DNA of 45,495 nucleotides from Planctomycetaceae bacterium (GCA_016793115.1 JAEUIN010000277.1:1-45495); one strand, 5' to 3'. Positions 17,309 through 26,023 are shown, counted from the stretch's first letter. Program-made: numbers and translations. The notes: generated from the sequence alone by a model not told the origin.

Positions 17309-18310
17309 CTATTTGCCTTTTTTGAGCATGGCGATCAAATAATCCTGCGTCGCCGGATACTGCACTCCTTCCGCGCCCGGGTAGGAGAGATCGCATTTCA
17401 CGCCGGCCTCTTTGCACTTGGCCTGCAAGCCGACGCCGAAGTTCGCCGAGTGCGTCGGATCCTTCTGTTCCTGACCCATCGCCGGAGCGACGCTGTAGTA
17501 GAGGTGGACCGGGGGATCGTCCGACGAAACGAGTTCGTACGGCGAATACTCCTTGATCCAGGGAAGAATCTCTTCGCGTGAGGCGAGAAATTTGTCGAAC
17601 GCCGGCGTCTTATCGCCAGGTGCCGCGACGATGCCGAACGCATGCGCTCCGTAGCGGCTGTTCGGCATCCACTCCTTCATTTGCTTGGGATCGAGGCTGG
17701 TTTGGGCGCCGACCACGGCCGCGCAAAGCAAGCGAGTCGATTCACGGGCGATCGGGTCGGCGCTCTTTGGATCGGCCATGTCGTCGTGAAAGGCGAGCCA
17801 CAGGCTGCTGCAAGCTCCGGCCGAGCCGCCGGTCGCCGCAATGCGCGTCTTGTCGATGTTCCATTCCTTCGCCTTGCTGCGCACGAATTGCAGTGCGCGG
17901 GCCGCATCGCCCAGAGGCCACTGCACGGGCGGCTTCACGCCCGCCGCCTGGGCCTTCGCGACGAATCGGTATTCGACTGACACCACCGAGATTCCGGCGG
18001 CGAGATATGCAGGCACTCCGCTGACGCGATCTTTACTACCCCCCTGCCAACCGCCGCCATGGATATAAAACACCAGCGGCGTCGGCTCTTTCGATTCGGC
18101 CTGATAGAAATCGAGCACTTGCGCCGGGTCGTCGCCGTACGGCACGTTGGCCTGTGTCGGCTTCGGCCCGGCCGGCGCGGCCGGAGTTTTCGCGGCCGGC
18201 TTCTTGGCCGCCGGTTTCTTCGCGGTGGGCGCATCGGCGGCGAAGGCGTGATGGGTCAACAGCGCCGTGATCAACAACGCGGTGAACTCACGGCGGAAAA
18301 CGAACTTCAT
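17309..18310 (-). CDS. Secreted alpha/beta hydrolase (esterase/lipase-like)
   Basis: A 333-residue protein with a signal peptide (about residues 1-25, AFA/AD), then a low-complexity Lys/Ala/Pro linker (about 29-50) and an alpha/beta hydrolase domain. The oxyanion segment HGGGW (84-88) and the nucleophile elbow GGSAG (S163) are those of the hormone-sensitive-lipase/BD-FAE esterase group; SSDDPP and a late histidine may complete the triad. The start at 18310 is supported by GAGGA 8-10 bases upstream; further in-frame methionines upstream would spoil the signal peptide. Substrate unknown. The gene is monocistronic: a terminator follows, and the divergent tag gene lies upstream. Confidence 0.87.
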   Translation of the reverse strand: MKFVFRREFTALLITALLTHHAFAADAPTAKKPAAKKPAAKTPAAPAGPKPTQANVPYGDDPAQVLDFYQAESKEPTPLVFYIHGGGWQGGSKDRVSGVPAYLAAGISVVSVEYRFVAKAQAAGVKPPVQWPLGDAARALQFVRSKAKEWNIDKTRIAATGGSAGACSSLWLAFHDDMADPKSADPIARESTRLLCAAVVGAQTSLDPKQMKEWMPNSRYGAHAFGIVAAPGDKTPAFDKFLASREEILPWIKEYSPYELVSSDDPPVHLYYSVAPAMGQEQKDPTHSANFGVGLQAKCKEAGVKCDLSYPGAEGVQYPATQDYLIAMLKKGK

Positions 18311-18504
18311 GGGCGTGGTCCTCATGGGGCGGGTGCGACAAACCTGTGAGTGTGCGATTCTAACTTGCCGCCTGCCGCTCCGAAACAACTGGCGCTACGG
18401 CGAGAGATATATGAATCGTCGTCGAATGATCCGGCGCGGAAGCAACTGCGGGCTACAATGCCCGTCGTTCCGAAAAAATGATCAACTTAGCGACGCCGAA
18501 CGTT

Positions 18505-19095
18505 ATGAGTACTTCGAAACCGATCGCCCGCTGTCCTTGGGCCCGCGGCGAACAGTACATCGACTACCACGACACCGAGTGGGGCGTGCCGGTGCACGAC
18601 GATCGACTGCTGTTCGAGTATCTCCTACTCGAGGGGGCGCAAGCGGGACTGAGTTGGGAGACCGTTCTCAAGAAGCGCGAGGCCTATCGACTCGCGTTCG
18701 ACAACTTCGAACCGGAGATCGTCGCACGCTACGGCGCGGCAAAAAAGCGTGCGCTGTTGGCGAACGAGGGCATCGTCCGCAATCGTCTCAAGATCGATTC
18801 CGCACCGATCAACGCCGCGGCGTTTCTAAACGTGCAAACCGAGCACGGCAGCTTCGACGCGTACCTCTGGCGATTCGTCGACGGCCGACCGCTGCAGAAT
18901 GTACGCCGTTCTTTGAAAGACGTGCCCGCGCGAACGATTGAATCCGACGCACTCAGCAAAGACCTCAAGCGTCGCGGTTTCAAGTTCGTCGGTACGACGA
19001 TTTGTTACGCCTTCATGCAAGCCGTCGGAATGGTAAACGACCATCTCACGAATTGTTTTCGCAGTCGCGCAGTCAAACGCCTCGGCGCTCGCTAA
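18505..19095 (+). CDS. tag: DNA-3-methyladenine glycosylase I
   Basis: A protein of 196 residues that removes 3-methyladenine from DNA. The zinc ligands of the Tag family are present: C10 in ARCPWA, H22 in YHDTEWG, and the C-terminal pair in GMVNDHLTNC. LLLEGAQAGLSWETVLKKRE contains the catalytic glutamate region. I chose the ATG at 18505 because Tag proteins begin just before the RCPWA motif; an ATG at 18478 would add nine residues. TACAAT at 18454-18459 could be a -10 box, but no fitting -35 box is seen. A small cupin gene follows 11 bases after the stop. Confidence 0.93.
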   Translation: MSTSKPIARCPWARGEQYIDYHDTEWGVPVHDDRLLFEYLLLEGAQAGLSWETVLKKREAYRLAFDNFEPEIVARYGAAKKRALLANEGIVRNRLKIDSAPINAAAFLNVQTEHGSFDAYLWRFVDGRPLQNVRRSLKDVPARTIESDALSKDLKRRGFKFVGTTICYAFMQAVGMVNDHLTNCFRSRAVKRLGAR

Positions 19096-19106
19096 GGAAT
19101 CCGACG

Positions 19107-19457
19107 ATGGCGGCGACGCCGAACTTGTTCGCACACATTCCCGGCGAACTTCCCGCAGAACTCGTCGAACTGCTCTACGCCGGCGGCGGCGTTCGTTGCG
19201 AGCGGATCGTTTCTTTCGGCCACCGATCTCCGGATGGGTTTTGGTACGATCAGCCCACGACGGAACTCGTGTTCCTGCTGCGCGGCGCGGCGCGACTTCG
19301 CTTCGCGGACGAACCGTCCGATCGCGAATTAACGGCCGGTGATTACCTGCTGATCGCGGCCCATCGCCGACACCGAGTCGAGTGGACGGACGCCAAGGAA
19401 CCGACGATTTGGCTCGCCGTTCACATAGATGGAAGGCGCGAAACCGCAGTTCTGTGA
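19107..19457 (+). CDS. Small cupin-domain protein
   Basis: A 116-residue protein with a single cupin barrel. Visible are ELVFLLRGAARLRFADE (first cupin motif region) and the second motif LTAGDYLLIAAHRRHRVEWTD, whose histidines may bind a metal. The start at 19107 has AAGGA at 19094-19098 as ribosome binding site, overlapping the end of tag, so both are probably co-transcribed. Its function cannot be told; stand-alone cupins may be sugar-binding, isomerase or dioxygenase-like. A functional link to the DNA glycosylase is not evident. Confidence 0.8.
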   Translation: MAATPNLFAHIPGELPAELVELLYAGGGVRCERIVSFGHRSPDGFWYDQPTTELVFLLRGAARLRFADEPSDRELTAGDYLLIAAHRRHRVEWTDAKEPTIWLAVHIDGRRETAVL

Positions 19458-19552
19458 GAGATTTCCCCTCAACGCCCCCAACGACTCTCTCCGCCGATAG
19501 GGGGTAACGTCGATCTAAATCTTATTTTTAACGTCCTCCTAGAATTAGGGAA

Positions 19553-19581
19553 TTGGTTTCGGCCGACAACGGGAATTAAAT
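19553..19581 (+). promoter_or_regulatory. weak promoter candidate for the Cys-rich protein gene
   Basis: TTGGTT (19553-19558) and TTAAAT (19576-19581) are 17 bases apart in an AT-richer gap. TAGAAT at 19540-19545 is an alternative -10 box without a -35 box. Only one of the two can be right. Confidence 0.25.
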
Positions 19582-19628
19582 CGGACTATCCCGCCTTCGC
19601 TCCCGCCTTCTCGCTTGAGACCTCTCCC

Positions 19629-20255
19629 ATGTCCGACCGCTACGGTCATGTCGCAATTCGCGTTCGACTCGACCAACTCGCCCTTTGTCGCCTGTGCGGC
19701 CAAGTTCACGGCGAAGTCACGCGCACTCTCCCCGAAACGATGTTTCAAGGCTTGCGCCAAGTCTGCGATTGCGTTACCGCGCCTCCCGCCGAAACATGGC
19801 CGGGTTACGACTTCAACAAGGCCGTGGAACTCTGTCGCTGTTGCGGACGTCGACTTTTGATGAGCGGCCTGCACTACTCGGAATGGTTCTGTGAATCGTG
19901 CATTTCCGGAGTGGAAACGATCAATCGGATCTGCGGCAGTTGTGTGATTCCCACCGGTCGCCATGCCTTGATGAAGTTCGCTCAAGATCGCTTGGCCGAC
20001 CCCGCCGCGGCGACCGACGTGTCGGTGGAACTCGGCGACTACTTTGATCGCGTCGAACGGCTGGAAGCCTACGCGCAACGAATCAGCCAAGAGAATCTCG
20101 CTCTCATCGCCGACGGCGACGTCGCCTCGACCGATGTTCCGCTTGCGCAGTATTTAGAAGCCCTGCCCGCCTCGCCGGCTTATTCGCAAGCCGCGGTGTA
20201 CGCACTCGGGCGCGCGTTTCACGTTCCGGCCCACTTGTTGGTGCACTGCTGCTAG
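19629..20255 (+). CDS. Cysteine-rich (zinc-ribbon-like) protein of unknown function
   Basis: A 208-residue protein. The N-terminal half has paired cysteines at C20/C23, C46/C48, C69/C71/C72, C88/C91 and C102/C105, spaced like two or three zinc ribbons, with aromatic residues between them. The C-terminal half (about 115-208) has no cysteines except the last two residues; it is predicted helical (DYFDRVERLEAYAQRI) and acidic. No family is recognised. Zn binding, and thus DNA, RNA or protein binding, is inference. It stands alone between the cupin gene and the tRNA. Confidence 0.75.
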   Translation: MSDRYGHVAIRVRLDQLALCRLCGQVHGEVTRTLPETMFQGLRQVCDCVTAPPAETWPGYDFNKAVELCRCCGRRLLMSGLHYSEWFCESCISGVETINRICGSCVIPTGRHALMKFAQDRLADPAAATDVSVELGDYFDRVERLEAYAQRISQENLALIADGDVASTDVPLAQYLEALPASPAYSQAAVYALGRAFHVPAHLLVHCC

Positions 20256-20406
20256 TGCGCCGTTCCGCTCATGCGGGATCCGCGGGTCTCAGTGGCTTCC
20301 CAACTCGACGGGGCTGCGCCGCGTGCACTCCAACGTGCCGCGCGTTATTTGAACGCGGCCTTCCCCGATAAACTCGCCGGTTCGGCGACAAGGGGCGGCA
20401 AAGAAG

Positions 20407-20477
20407 CTCCGGGACAGGGACTCGAACCCCAACTAACTGGTTCAGAGCCAGTCGTGCTACCATTACACCATCCCGGA
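20407..20477 (-). tRNA. tRNA-Gln (anticodon CUG)
   Basis: Reading the minus strand, acceptor stem TCCGGGA (20477-20471) pairs with TCCCGGA near the 3' end, with discriminator G at 20407. The anticodon arm is ACTGG-CTCTGAA-CCAGT, giving anticodon CUG, which reads CAG (Gln). The T arm has GGTTCGAGTCC. CCA is not encoded. The D arm has the short GTGTAATGGTAGCAC form common for glutamine tRNAs. Confidence 0.93.
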
Positions 20478-20522
20478 AACGACGCCGCACCCGAGGTGAA
20501 CTCGGATCGACGCAACTAGCTA

Positions 20523-20551
20523 AGACTAGAACGGTTTACGCCAAGCGTCAA
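20523..20551 (-). promoter_or_regulatory. promoter of the tRNA-Gln gene
   Basis: On the minus strand TTGACG (20551-20546) and TAGTCT (20528-20523) are 17 bases apart, about 45 bases before the tRNA. It is arranged back to back with the promoter at 20568-20597. Confidence 0.5.
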
Positions 20552-20567
20552 GTCCGCGACTCGACGA

Positions 20568-20597
20568 TTGACTCTCCCTCCGAACGCTCCCTAGAAT
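20568..20597 (+). promoter_or_regulatory. promoter of the FHA-GAF-phosphatase gene
   Basis: TTGACT (20568-20573) and TAGAAT (20592-20597), 18 bases apart, each 5 of 6 to consensus. The leader to the start codon at 20747 would be about 140 bases. Confidence 0.55.
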
Positions 20598-20746
20598 CTG
20601 GGTCTCAGCGGCTTTCGGCAACATCGTGCGTGACTTCCCGACGCTTCCCTCCGGACGAGGCGACGAAATCCGTCGAGGTTCGGTCCGACGCTCCCATCAC
20701 CGCCGGATCGACGCCGCCATCTCCGATTTCACCGCCGGACTAGCAC

Positions 20747-22447
20747 ATGGCCGTTCTTCAAGTTCTTAAGGGGATGACGCCCGGCCAGGTCTTTCAACTG
20801 ACCGAAGAGAGAATGGTGCTCGGGCGGCACCCCGATTGCCAAATCGTGCTCGACGTAGGCGCCGTGAGCCGGCAACACGCCGTGGTCATCAAGTCGAACA
20901 ATCAGTTCTACGTCGAAGATTTGAAAAGTCGCAACGGCACCTACGTGAACGGCGAACTCGTTCACGGTCGACGCCACTTGCAGGAGAACGATCGCGTCAA
21001 GGTTTGCGACATCGTCTTCGCCTTTCACGCGGCTTCGCCGCAGCGCGATGCCGGCGCTCCGCTCGCGATCTCCGACACCGCGCCCGACGACAACTCGCGC
21101 GCTACGTTCGTCGAAGACCTCGGCACGCGCGGAGCCGGCGGCACGATCATGTCTTCGTACGAGATGCAGGCCAACCGCTCCGGCTTTCAGATCTCGCTCA
21201 ATCCCGAACTTAAGCTCCAAGCGCTGCTCGAAATCACGCGCAATCTCGCGTCGTCGATCGATTTGAACGTCGTGCTCGGCAAAGTGCTCGACAGCCTTTT
21301 CAAAATCTTCATTCAAGCCGATCGCGGGTTCGTCGTGCTCCGCGATCCGGTCGCGGGCACGCTTATTCCGAAGGCGGTGAAATACCGCCGGGGCGACGAC
21401 GCCGACTCGATTCGGATCAGCCGCACCATCGTGAATCAGGTGATGACCGGCCGTGAGGCCATTCTTTCGGCCGACGCGGCCGGCGATACCCGCTTCGACG
21501 GCAGCCAGAGCATCGCCGATTTCCGCATTCGCTCGATGATGTGCGCGCCGCTGATCGACACCTCGGGCGAAGCTCTGGGCGTCATTCAGATCGACACGCT
21601 GGATCAACGTAGCCGGTTCCAATCGGGCGATCTCGACGTCTTGGCCGGCGTCGCCTATCAGGCCGCCTTCGCCATCGAGAATGCTCAATTGCACGACGTC
21701 GCCCTCAAGAAGCAGGCCTTCGAGCGCGACCTCGACCTCGCCCACAAGGTGCAGCAAGGCTTCCTGCCCGACGCCCCGCCGCAAATCCCCGGTTACGAAT
21801 TCTTCGATTTCTACGAAGCCGCCAACCAAATCGGCGGCGACTACTTCGACTACATCCCGCTGCCCGGCGATCGGTTGGCCGTCGTACTCGGCGACGTGGC
21901 CGGCAAGGGGATGCCCGCCGCCTTGCTTATGGCGAAGCTTTCGAGCGACGTTCGTTATTCGTTGGCCACGGGTTCTTCCCCCTCCGACGCCATCAATCGG
22001 CTCAATGCGGCCTTCGCCCGCAGCGATTTCGAGTCGCGGTTCGTGACGCTCGTCGCGGTCGTCATCGATTGTAAAACGCACGAAGCGGTCGTCGTCAACG
22101 CCGGCCACATGTCGCCCTACTTGCGGTGCCCGAAAGGCACGGTGAGCAAGATCGGCGAGGACGAAAAAGGGCTGCCGCTCGGCGTGATCGACGACGCGGA
22201 ATTTCAATCCGCCACGGTAACCCTGCAGCCGGGCGAATCGCTCACGCTGTTCACCGACGGCATCAACGAAGCGATGAACGCCGCCAACGAACTCTACGGA
22301 TTCGATCGCCTCGAAGCTCAATTCGCCAAGGGCGACGGGCGCGCCGCCGCCTTGGGCAAAGCGATCCTGGAAGACGTCAATGCGTTCGTCGGCAAGCGGG
22401 CGCAAAGCGACGACCGCTGCCTCATCTGCTTCGGCCGCACGAAATAG
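20747..22447 (+). CDS. FHA-GAF-PP2C (SpoIIE/RsbU-type) regulatory phosphatase
   Basis: A 566-residue cytoplasmic signalling protein. Residues about 1-95 form an FHA domain (LGRHPDC and SRNGTYVNG, the phosphothreonine-binding loops). Residues about 165-325 form a GAF domain (LLEITRNLASSIDLNVVLGK to AFAIENAQLHD). The rest is a PPM/SpoIIE-type serine phosphatase with the metal-binding motifs GGDYFDY, GDVAGKGMPAAL and FTDGINEAMN. Such proteins usually dephosphorylate anti-sigma-factor antagonists, or act downstream of Ser/Thr kinases read by the FHA domain. No kinase or anti-sigma partner is next to it, so its target is unknown. It is convergent with the lactonase gene, with a palindrome between them. 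Confidence 0.92.
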   Translation: MAVLQVLKGMTPGQVFQLTEERMVLGRHPDCQIVLDVGAVSRQHAVVIKSNNQFYVEDLKSRNGTYVNGELVHGRRHLQENDRVKVCDIVFAFHAASPQRDAGAPLAISDTAPDDNSRATFVEDLGTRGAGGTIMSSYEMQANRSGFQISLNPELKLQALLEITRNLASSIDLNVVLGKVLDSLFKIFIQADRGFVVLRDPVAGTLIPKAVKYRRGDDADSIRISRTIVNQVMTGREAILSADAAGDTRFDGSQSIADFRIRSMMCAPLIDTSGEALGVIQIDTLDQRSRFQSGDLDVLAGVAYQAAFAIENAQLHDVALKKQAFERDLDLAHKVQQGFLPDAPPQIPGYEFFDFYEAANQIGGDYFDYIPLPGDRLAVVLGDVAGKGMPAALLMAKLSSDVRYSLATGSSPSDAINRLNAAFARSDFESRFVTLVAVVIDCKTHEAVVVNAGHMSPYLRCPKGTVSKIGEDEKGLPLGVIDDAEFQSATVTLQPGESLTLFTDGINEAMNAANELYGFDRLEAQFAKGDGRAAALGKAILEDVNAFVGKRAQSDDRCLICFGRTK

Positions 22448-22449
22448 CC

Positions 22450-22465
22450 CGCCGAGCGCTCGGCG
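22450..22465. terminator. palindrome between convergent genes, possible bidirectional terminator
   Basis: CGCCGAGCGCTCGGCG is a perfect 16-base palindrome sitting 2 bases after the phosphatase stop and 3 bases before the stop of the opposite gene. There is no T-run, so its role as a terminator is inferred from position. Confidence 0.4.
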
Positions 22466-22468
22466 CCG

Positions 22469-23398
22469 CTACCGCTTGCCGAACGCGTGCCCCTTCACGT
22501 TCATCGGCACGGAGTAGAGCGACGTGCGCGCGGTGATGTAGAGCGTCTTGCCGTCGGGGCCGCCGAACGTGCAGTTGGCCGGTTGCTCCGGCACCGCAAT
22601 GATCCCCAACGCCTTCCCGCTCGGGTCGAACACCTGCAAGCCGAGCGCCGACGTGATGTAGAGATTCCCCTGTTCGTCGACCGTGAGCCCGTCGCCCCCC
22701 TTGCCCGCGGCTCCGGCCGGTTGCTTCAACGTGCAAAACACGCGTCCCGCGCCCAGTTTCCCGGGACCTTCCACGGGATACGCCATCATCTCGGCCTGCA
22801 TGCTCGGGACGACATAGAGCGTCTTCTCGTCGGGCGAGAGAATGACGCCGTTCGGGGCCTTCAAATCGTCGACGAGCCGCGTCACCTTGCCGTCGGCGGC
22901 CGCATAGTAAACGGCCGTCACGCCTTGCGGCAGCGGCGTAGGAGCACGGAAGTGCGGATCGGTGAAATACACGCCGCCCTGGGAATCGACGACCAAATCG
23001 TTCGGCGCGTTGAAGCGTTGCCCTTCGTACTTGTCGGCGACGACGCGCTTCACCTTGCCCGCGGCGTCCATCGCGACGACGCGCCCCTGCATCTCGCAGC
23101 CGATCAATTCGCCGGCGGCGTTGAACATCGTGCCGTTGGTATTGTTCGACTTTTCGCGAAACACGGAGATCGTGCCGCCGGCGTCGAGCTTGTAGATCTT
23201 CTCGTCGGGAATGTCGGTGAATACGACGTTGCCGGCCGAGTCGGCCGCAGGCCCCTCCAAAAACTTGAAGTCGCCGCGAATCTTCACGACCGCGCCCGCC
23301 GGGCCCAACATGCCGATCGATTGAGGTTCCGCCGCCAAGGCGACGGCGCAACACAGAGCGGAAAGCGAAACAATCGGTGCTAAGCGTCGGGTCTGCAT
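22469..23398 (-). CDS. Secreted SMP-30/gluconolactonase-like protein
   Basis: A 309-residue protein with a signal peptide (MQTRRLAP, then a hydrophobic stretch ending ALA/AE) and a six-bladed propeller of the SMP-30/gluconolactonase/LRE group. Blade-like repeats are visible: GNVVFTDIPDEKIYKLD, GGVYFTDPHF, GVILSPDEKTLYVV, GNLYITSALGLQVFDPSG and GKTLYITARTSLY. Family enzymes hydrolyse sugar lactones with a metal ion at the centre of the propeller. The ATG at 23398 was chosen because it gives a proper signal peptide. The exact substrate is not deducible. Confidence 0.88.
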   Translation of the reverse strand: MQTRRLAPIVSLSALCCAVALAAEPQSIGMLGPAGAVVKIRGDFKFLEGPAADSAGNVVFTDIPDEKIYKLDAGGTISVFREKSNNTNGTMFNAAGELIGCEMQGRVVAMDAAGKVKRVVADKYEGQRFNAPNDLVVDSQGGVYFTDPHFRAPTPLPQGVTAVYYAAADGKVTRLVDDLKAPNGVILSPDEKTLYVVPSMQAEMMAYPVEGPGKLGAGRVFCTLKQPAGAAGKGGDGLTVDEQGNLYITSALGLQVFDPSGKALGIIAVPEQPANCTFGGPDGKTLYITARTSLYSVPMNVKGHAFGKR

Positions 23399-23471
23399 GC
23401 GCAAGTCTCTCGCAAGGGGCGTATCGTCGTTGTCCAACCGCGCCCGAGTAGAAACCGCTGCCCGACGAAAA

Positions 23472-24278
23472 TCAAGCCGGCGAGCCTTTGCCCGCCGAAA
23501 AACCGGCGATGCGTCGCTCGAAGCGGCCGTCGTCGCCGCGCGCTTTGGCGACGAGCAATACGGCGATCCAACCGAGCAGCACGAGCGCCGAAGTCCAGGC
23601 CGCGGCCGCCACGTCCGGGTGCTCGCCGCGCCGCGCGACGTAAATCGCCGCCGCGGCCCAAGCGATCACCGACGCGTAAACGGCATCTCGGTAGCGGTAG
23701 CCTACGGCCAATCCCAAAATCGTCGCGACGCCGATCATCGATTCCGCCCACGCCGCCTCGCTCCACCGTCCGCCGCGCCATCCGTGCGCGACGAGCGTCA
23801 CGGCGACGTTCGCGATCGTCGCCACGGAGATCCAACCGAGATAAACCCGAAACGGAAAACGCCACGGCCCCGCCAGTTCGCCGGAGTCGACGGCCCGCTG
23901 CGCACGAACATACATTGCCGCGCCCGCGATCAACATCCCGACGACGACCAGCACGCTCGCCGCGAGCCACTCGCGCCGAAACGCATACAGCCAGAGCGTT
24001 CCCAAGAGGTTGTACGCGATGAACGGTCGCACCAACCGCTCATGGACGCCGCGCTCCGCTTGCGACGGCATCAATTGATACACCGCATATGCGAAGAACG
24101 CCGCGTAGATCAGTCCCCAGATCGCAAACGCATAGCCCGCCGGCGTGAACAGCGTCGGGTACCGTGCGCTCACGGCGGCGACCGAGGGCGTTCCGCCGAC
24201 GACGTCCAGCAACCGATCAAAGGTCACATTCAACACCAAAGCGGCGAGAGCCGCGAACCGCCAAGCGCGTGTCGTCAT
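23472..24278 (-). CDS. TspO/MBR-related tryptophan-rich membrane protein (long form)
   Basis: A 268-residue integral membrane protein with about eight helices. The segment TPAGYAFAIWGLIYAAFFAY matches the start of the TspO/MBR (tryptophan-rich sensory protein) family, and tryptophans recur at helix ends. Canonical TspO has five helices and about 155 residues, so this is a longer relative whose function is not established. The ATG at 24278 has GGAGA about 10 bases upstream. It is co-oriented with the GH10-like gene 114 bases upstream of its start. Confidence 0.7.
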   Translation of the reverse strand: MTTRAWRFAALAALVLNVTFDRLLDVVGGTPSVAAVSARYPTLFTPAGYAFAIWGLIYAAFFAYAVYQLMPSQAERGVHERLVRPFIAYNLLGTLWLYAFRREWLAASVLVVVGMLIAGAAMYVRAQRAVDSGELAGPWRFPFRVYLGWISVATIANVAVTLVAHGWRGGRWSEAAWAESMIGVATILGLAVGYRYRDAVYASVIAWAAAAIYVARRGEHPDVAAAAWTSALVLLGWIAVLLVAKARGDDGRFERRIAGFSAGKGSPA

Positions 24279-24392
24279 GATGTGTCTCCGCCAAAGTCGC
24301 CGTCGTCGATCGTGAGAAGTTCCGCGCCCCTCAGGCGCTCGCTTCCGTCGACGCAGCCGACTTAGTGCAAACAACGCGCCGACGCCCGCCGC

Positions 24393-25889
24393 TTAAAGCA
24401 CGTGCTCGCGGCGAAGCGCCGAGAGTTCGCGCAGGGCAGGCTTTACCAAGCCCTTCAGATCGAGCAACCCGGCGTGCGGTAATTCGTGAGGTTCGTCGTC
24501 GCGATATTGCAGCCAGCCGATTCCCTGCACGGAATTTTTCGCAAACAACATCGGCACATTCGCGCGAATCCACGCCGCTTGGGCCGCGGCGTTCCAGCCG
24601 CCGGCGGGCCCGCCCGTCACCGCGCTGTTACGAGTCTCCGCCATCGGATCGTCGCCGCCGTCGCTCGGCGCGGCGAGAAAAACATAGAGCGGCATCCCCA
24701 ACATCGACCACTGATCCACCAACTTGCCGAGTTCCAGCGGGTCGCGGTAATACGACCCGTCGGGGTAGTACGACGTCTCGATCTCCATTCCCAAGGCCGC
24801 GATCGGCAGCCCCGAGCGAACGAGGTGATCGGCGATATGAATCGGAGCGTAAGCCAGCGGAACCTTGCGCAGGTATTCCCCCCACGGCTGATCGAAGCTC
24901 ACGATCACCGGAGTTTCCGGATCACAGCGGCGAACCGTTTCCACGGCGCGAGCCAAGATGCGGAGCTTGTCTTCATCGCGAAGTCCCAGTTGATGCGGCC
25001 GATACGAAAACGACGCGCAATTCCAGAACGACACCCGCCCGCGAAATTGCTGCACGATCTTCGCGACGTACTCCGCGGCGAAGGCCGCGATGGCGTCGAC
25101 ATCGTCTTTCCAGGGCTCAAGCCATGCCGGAAAGCCCCGGTCGTCGAGCCGCAAGAGCGGCCCGGCGCAGGTGTTCATTCCCTGCGACGTGCACCAGCTC
25201 AATTGCGCTCCAAACTCGTCCCAGTGGTATTCGTCTTCCAGCGGCACGACCTGCTTCCAACCAAGCGTAACGATCGCCGTGTTGCAGGCCGCGGCGGTGA
25301 CCTTCGCCATGCCGGCCTCGACCGGCCGGCGGCCCAGAGCGCAGCCGTAGGCGATCGGCAATCGCTCGACGCTTCGATGCCGCAATGCGAGCGATTGCTC
25401 GACAAAACTTCGCGTCGCCAAATCGGCCGCTTCGAGCAGATCGGTGAGCGAGTCCTGAGCGAACATCGCCGCCACCAACGGTTCATGCTGTCGCACGGCG
25501 GCGTCGGTGAAATGCTTCGTCGCAGAAGTCAGCTTCGCCGCGGCGTCGCTTGGGAGTTCGATCCCTTGCTGCTGCCAATCGGCGATCTGATTGCGGACCT
25601 GGTAGGCTTTGCCGCGAGCGAGCTCCAGCGGCAAGAGATAGGGACGGTCGCGCTGCAACAGCGTTCCCGTCGTGAGCAACAGCTCACCGTGGCCGTCGAC
25701 GTGCCAGGGGAGGTTCAGCTTCGTCGAATCGAAGCCGTCGCGTTCGACGATCAGGTCGCCGAGTTCGGTAAACCGAGCGCGGCACAGGCTCGGGATCGGA
25801 TCGAAACCGGTCAGATAAGCTTGCTGCGCCGCTCGATCCGAAAGACGACTGCGCTCCGGCACAATGAATCGCAGTTGTCCGACCGGCAT
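24393..25889 (-). CDS. GH10-like TIM-barrel protein, probably lacking the acid/base glutamate
   Basis: A 498-residue protein whose C-terminal 310 residues look like a family-10 glycoside hydrolase barrel. The early strand ITLGWKQVVPLEDEYHWDEF and the SWCTSQGMNTCAGPLL region match the usual order of GH10 motifs. At the strand where xylanases have WDVVNE, this protein has SFWNCASF: C291 stands where the acid/base glutamate is expected. The nucleophile region is probably LGMEIETS (E369 or E371). The first 190 residues form an extra domain of unknown type; no signal peptide is seen. It may be an inactive or altered enzyme, or a carbohydrate-binding protein. GGAG lies 9 bases upstream of the start. 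Confidence 0.6.
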   Translation of the reverse strand: MPVGQLRFIVPERSRLSDRAAQQAYLTGFDPIPSLCRARFTELGDLIVERDGFDSTKLNLPWHVDGHGELLLTTGTLLQRDRPYLLPLELARGKAYQVRNQIADWQQQGIELPSDAAAKLTSATKHFTDAAVRQHEPLVAAMFAQDSLTDLLEAADLATRSFVEQSLALRHRSVERLPIAYGCALGRRPVEAGMAKVTAAACNTAIVTLGWKQVVPLEDEYHWDEFGAQLSWCTSQGMNTCAGPLLRLDDRGFPAWLEPWKDDVDAIAAFAAEYVAKIVQQFRGRVSFWNCASFSYRPHQLGLRDEDKLRILARAVETVRRCDPETPVIVSFDQPWGEYLRKVPLAYAPIHIADHLVRSGLPIAALGMEIETSYYPDGSYYRDPLELGKLVDQWSMLGMPLYVFLAAPSDGGDDPMAETRNSAVTGGPAGGWNAAAQAAWIRANVPMLFAKNSVQGIGWLQYRDDEPHELPHAGLLDLKGLVKPALRELSALRREHVL

Positions 25890-25963
25890 CTTCGCTCCGC
25901 CGCTTTGAAAGTCATTGCGGTGAAAGTCTTTGCGTCCTCCACGGCGAGGATCCCGCTAGCGCG

Positions 25964-25992
25964 AGTCTAACCCACGAGCCGGGAGCACACAA
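25964..25992 (-). promoter_or_regulatory. possible promoter of the GH10-like gene
   Basis: On the minus strand TTGTGT (25992-25987) and TAGACT (25969-25964) are 17 bases apart, about 75 bases before the start codon. Match to consensus is moderate. Confidence 0.35.
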
Positions 25993-26023
25993 GATTGAGC
26001 GAGCTTGGCACAGTTCTCCACGA

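Noticed and set aside
20729..22405. Minus-strand open frame of 558 codons opposite the FHA-GAF-phosphatase gene
   Set aside because: No domain signature; the plus strand encodes three intact domains.
24486..25970. Plus-strand open frame of 494 codons opposite the GH10-like gene
   Set aside because: Arg/Gln/His-rich translation without motifs; the minus strand has a ribosome binding site and a recognisable barrel.
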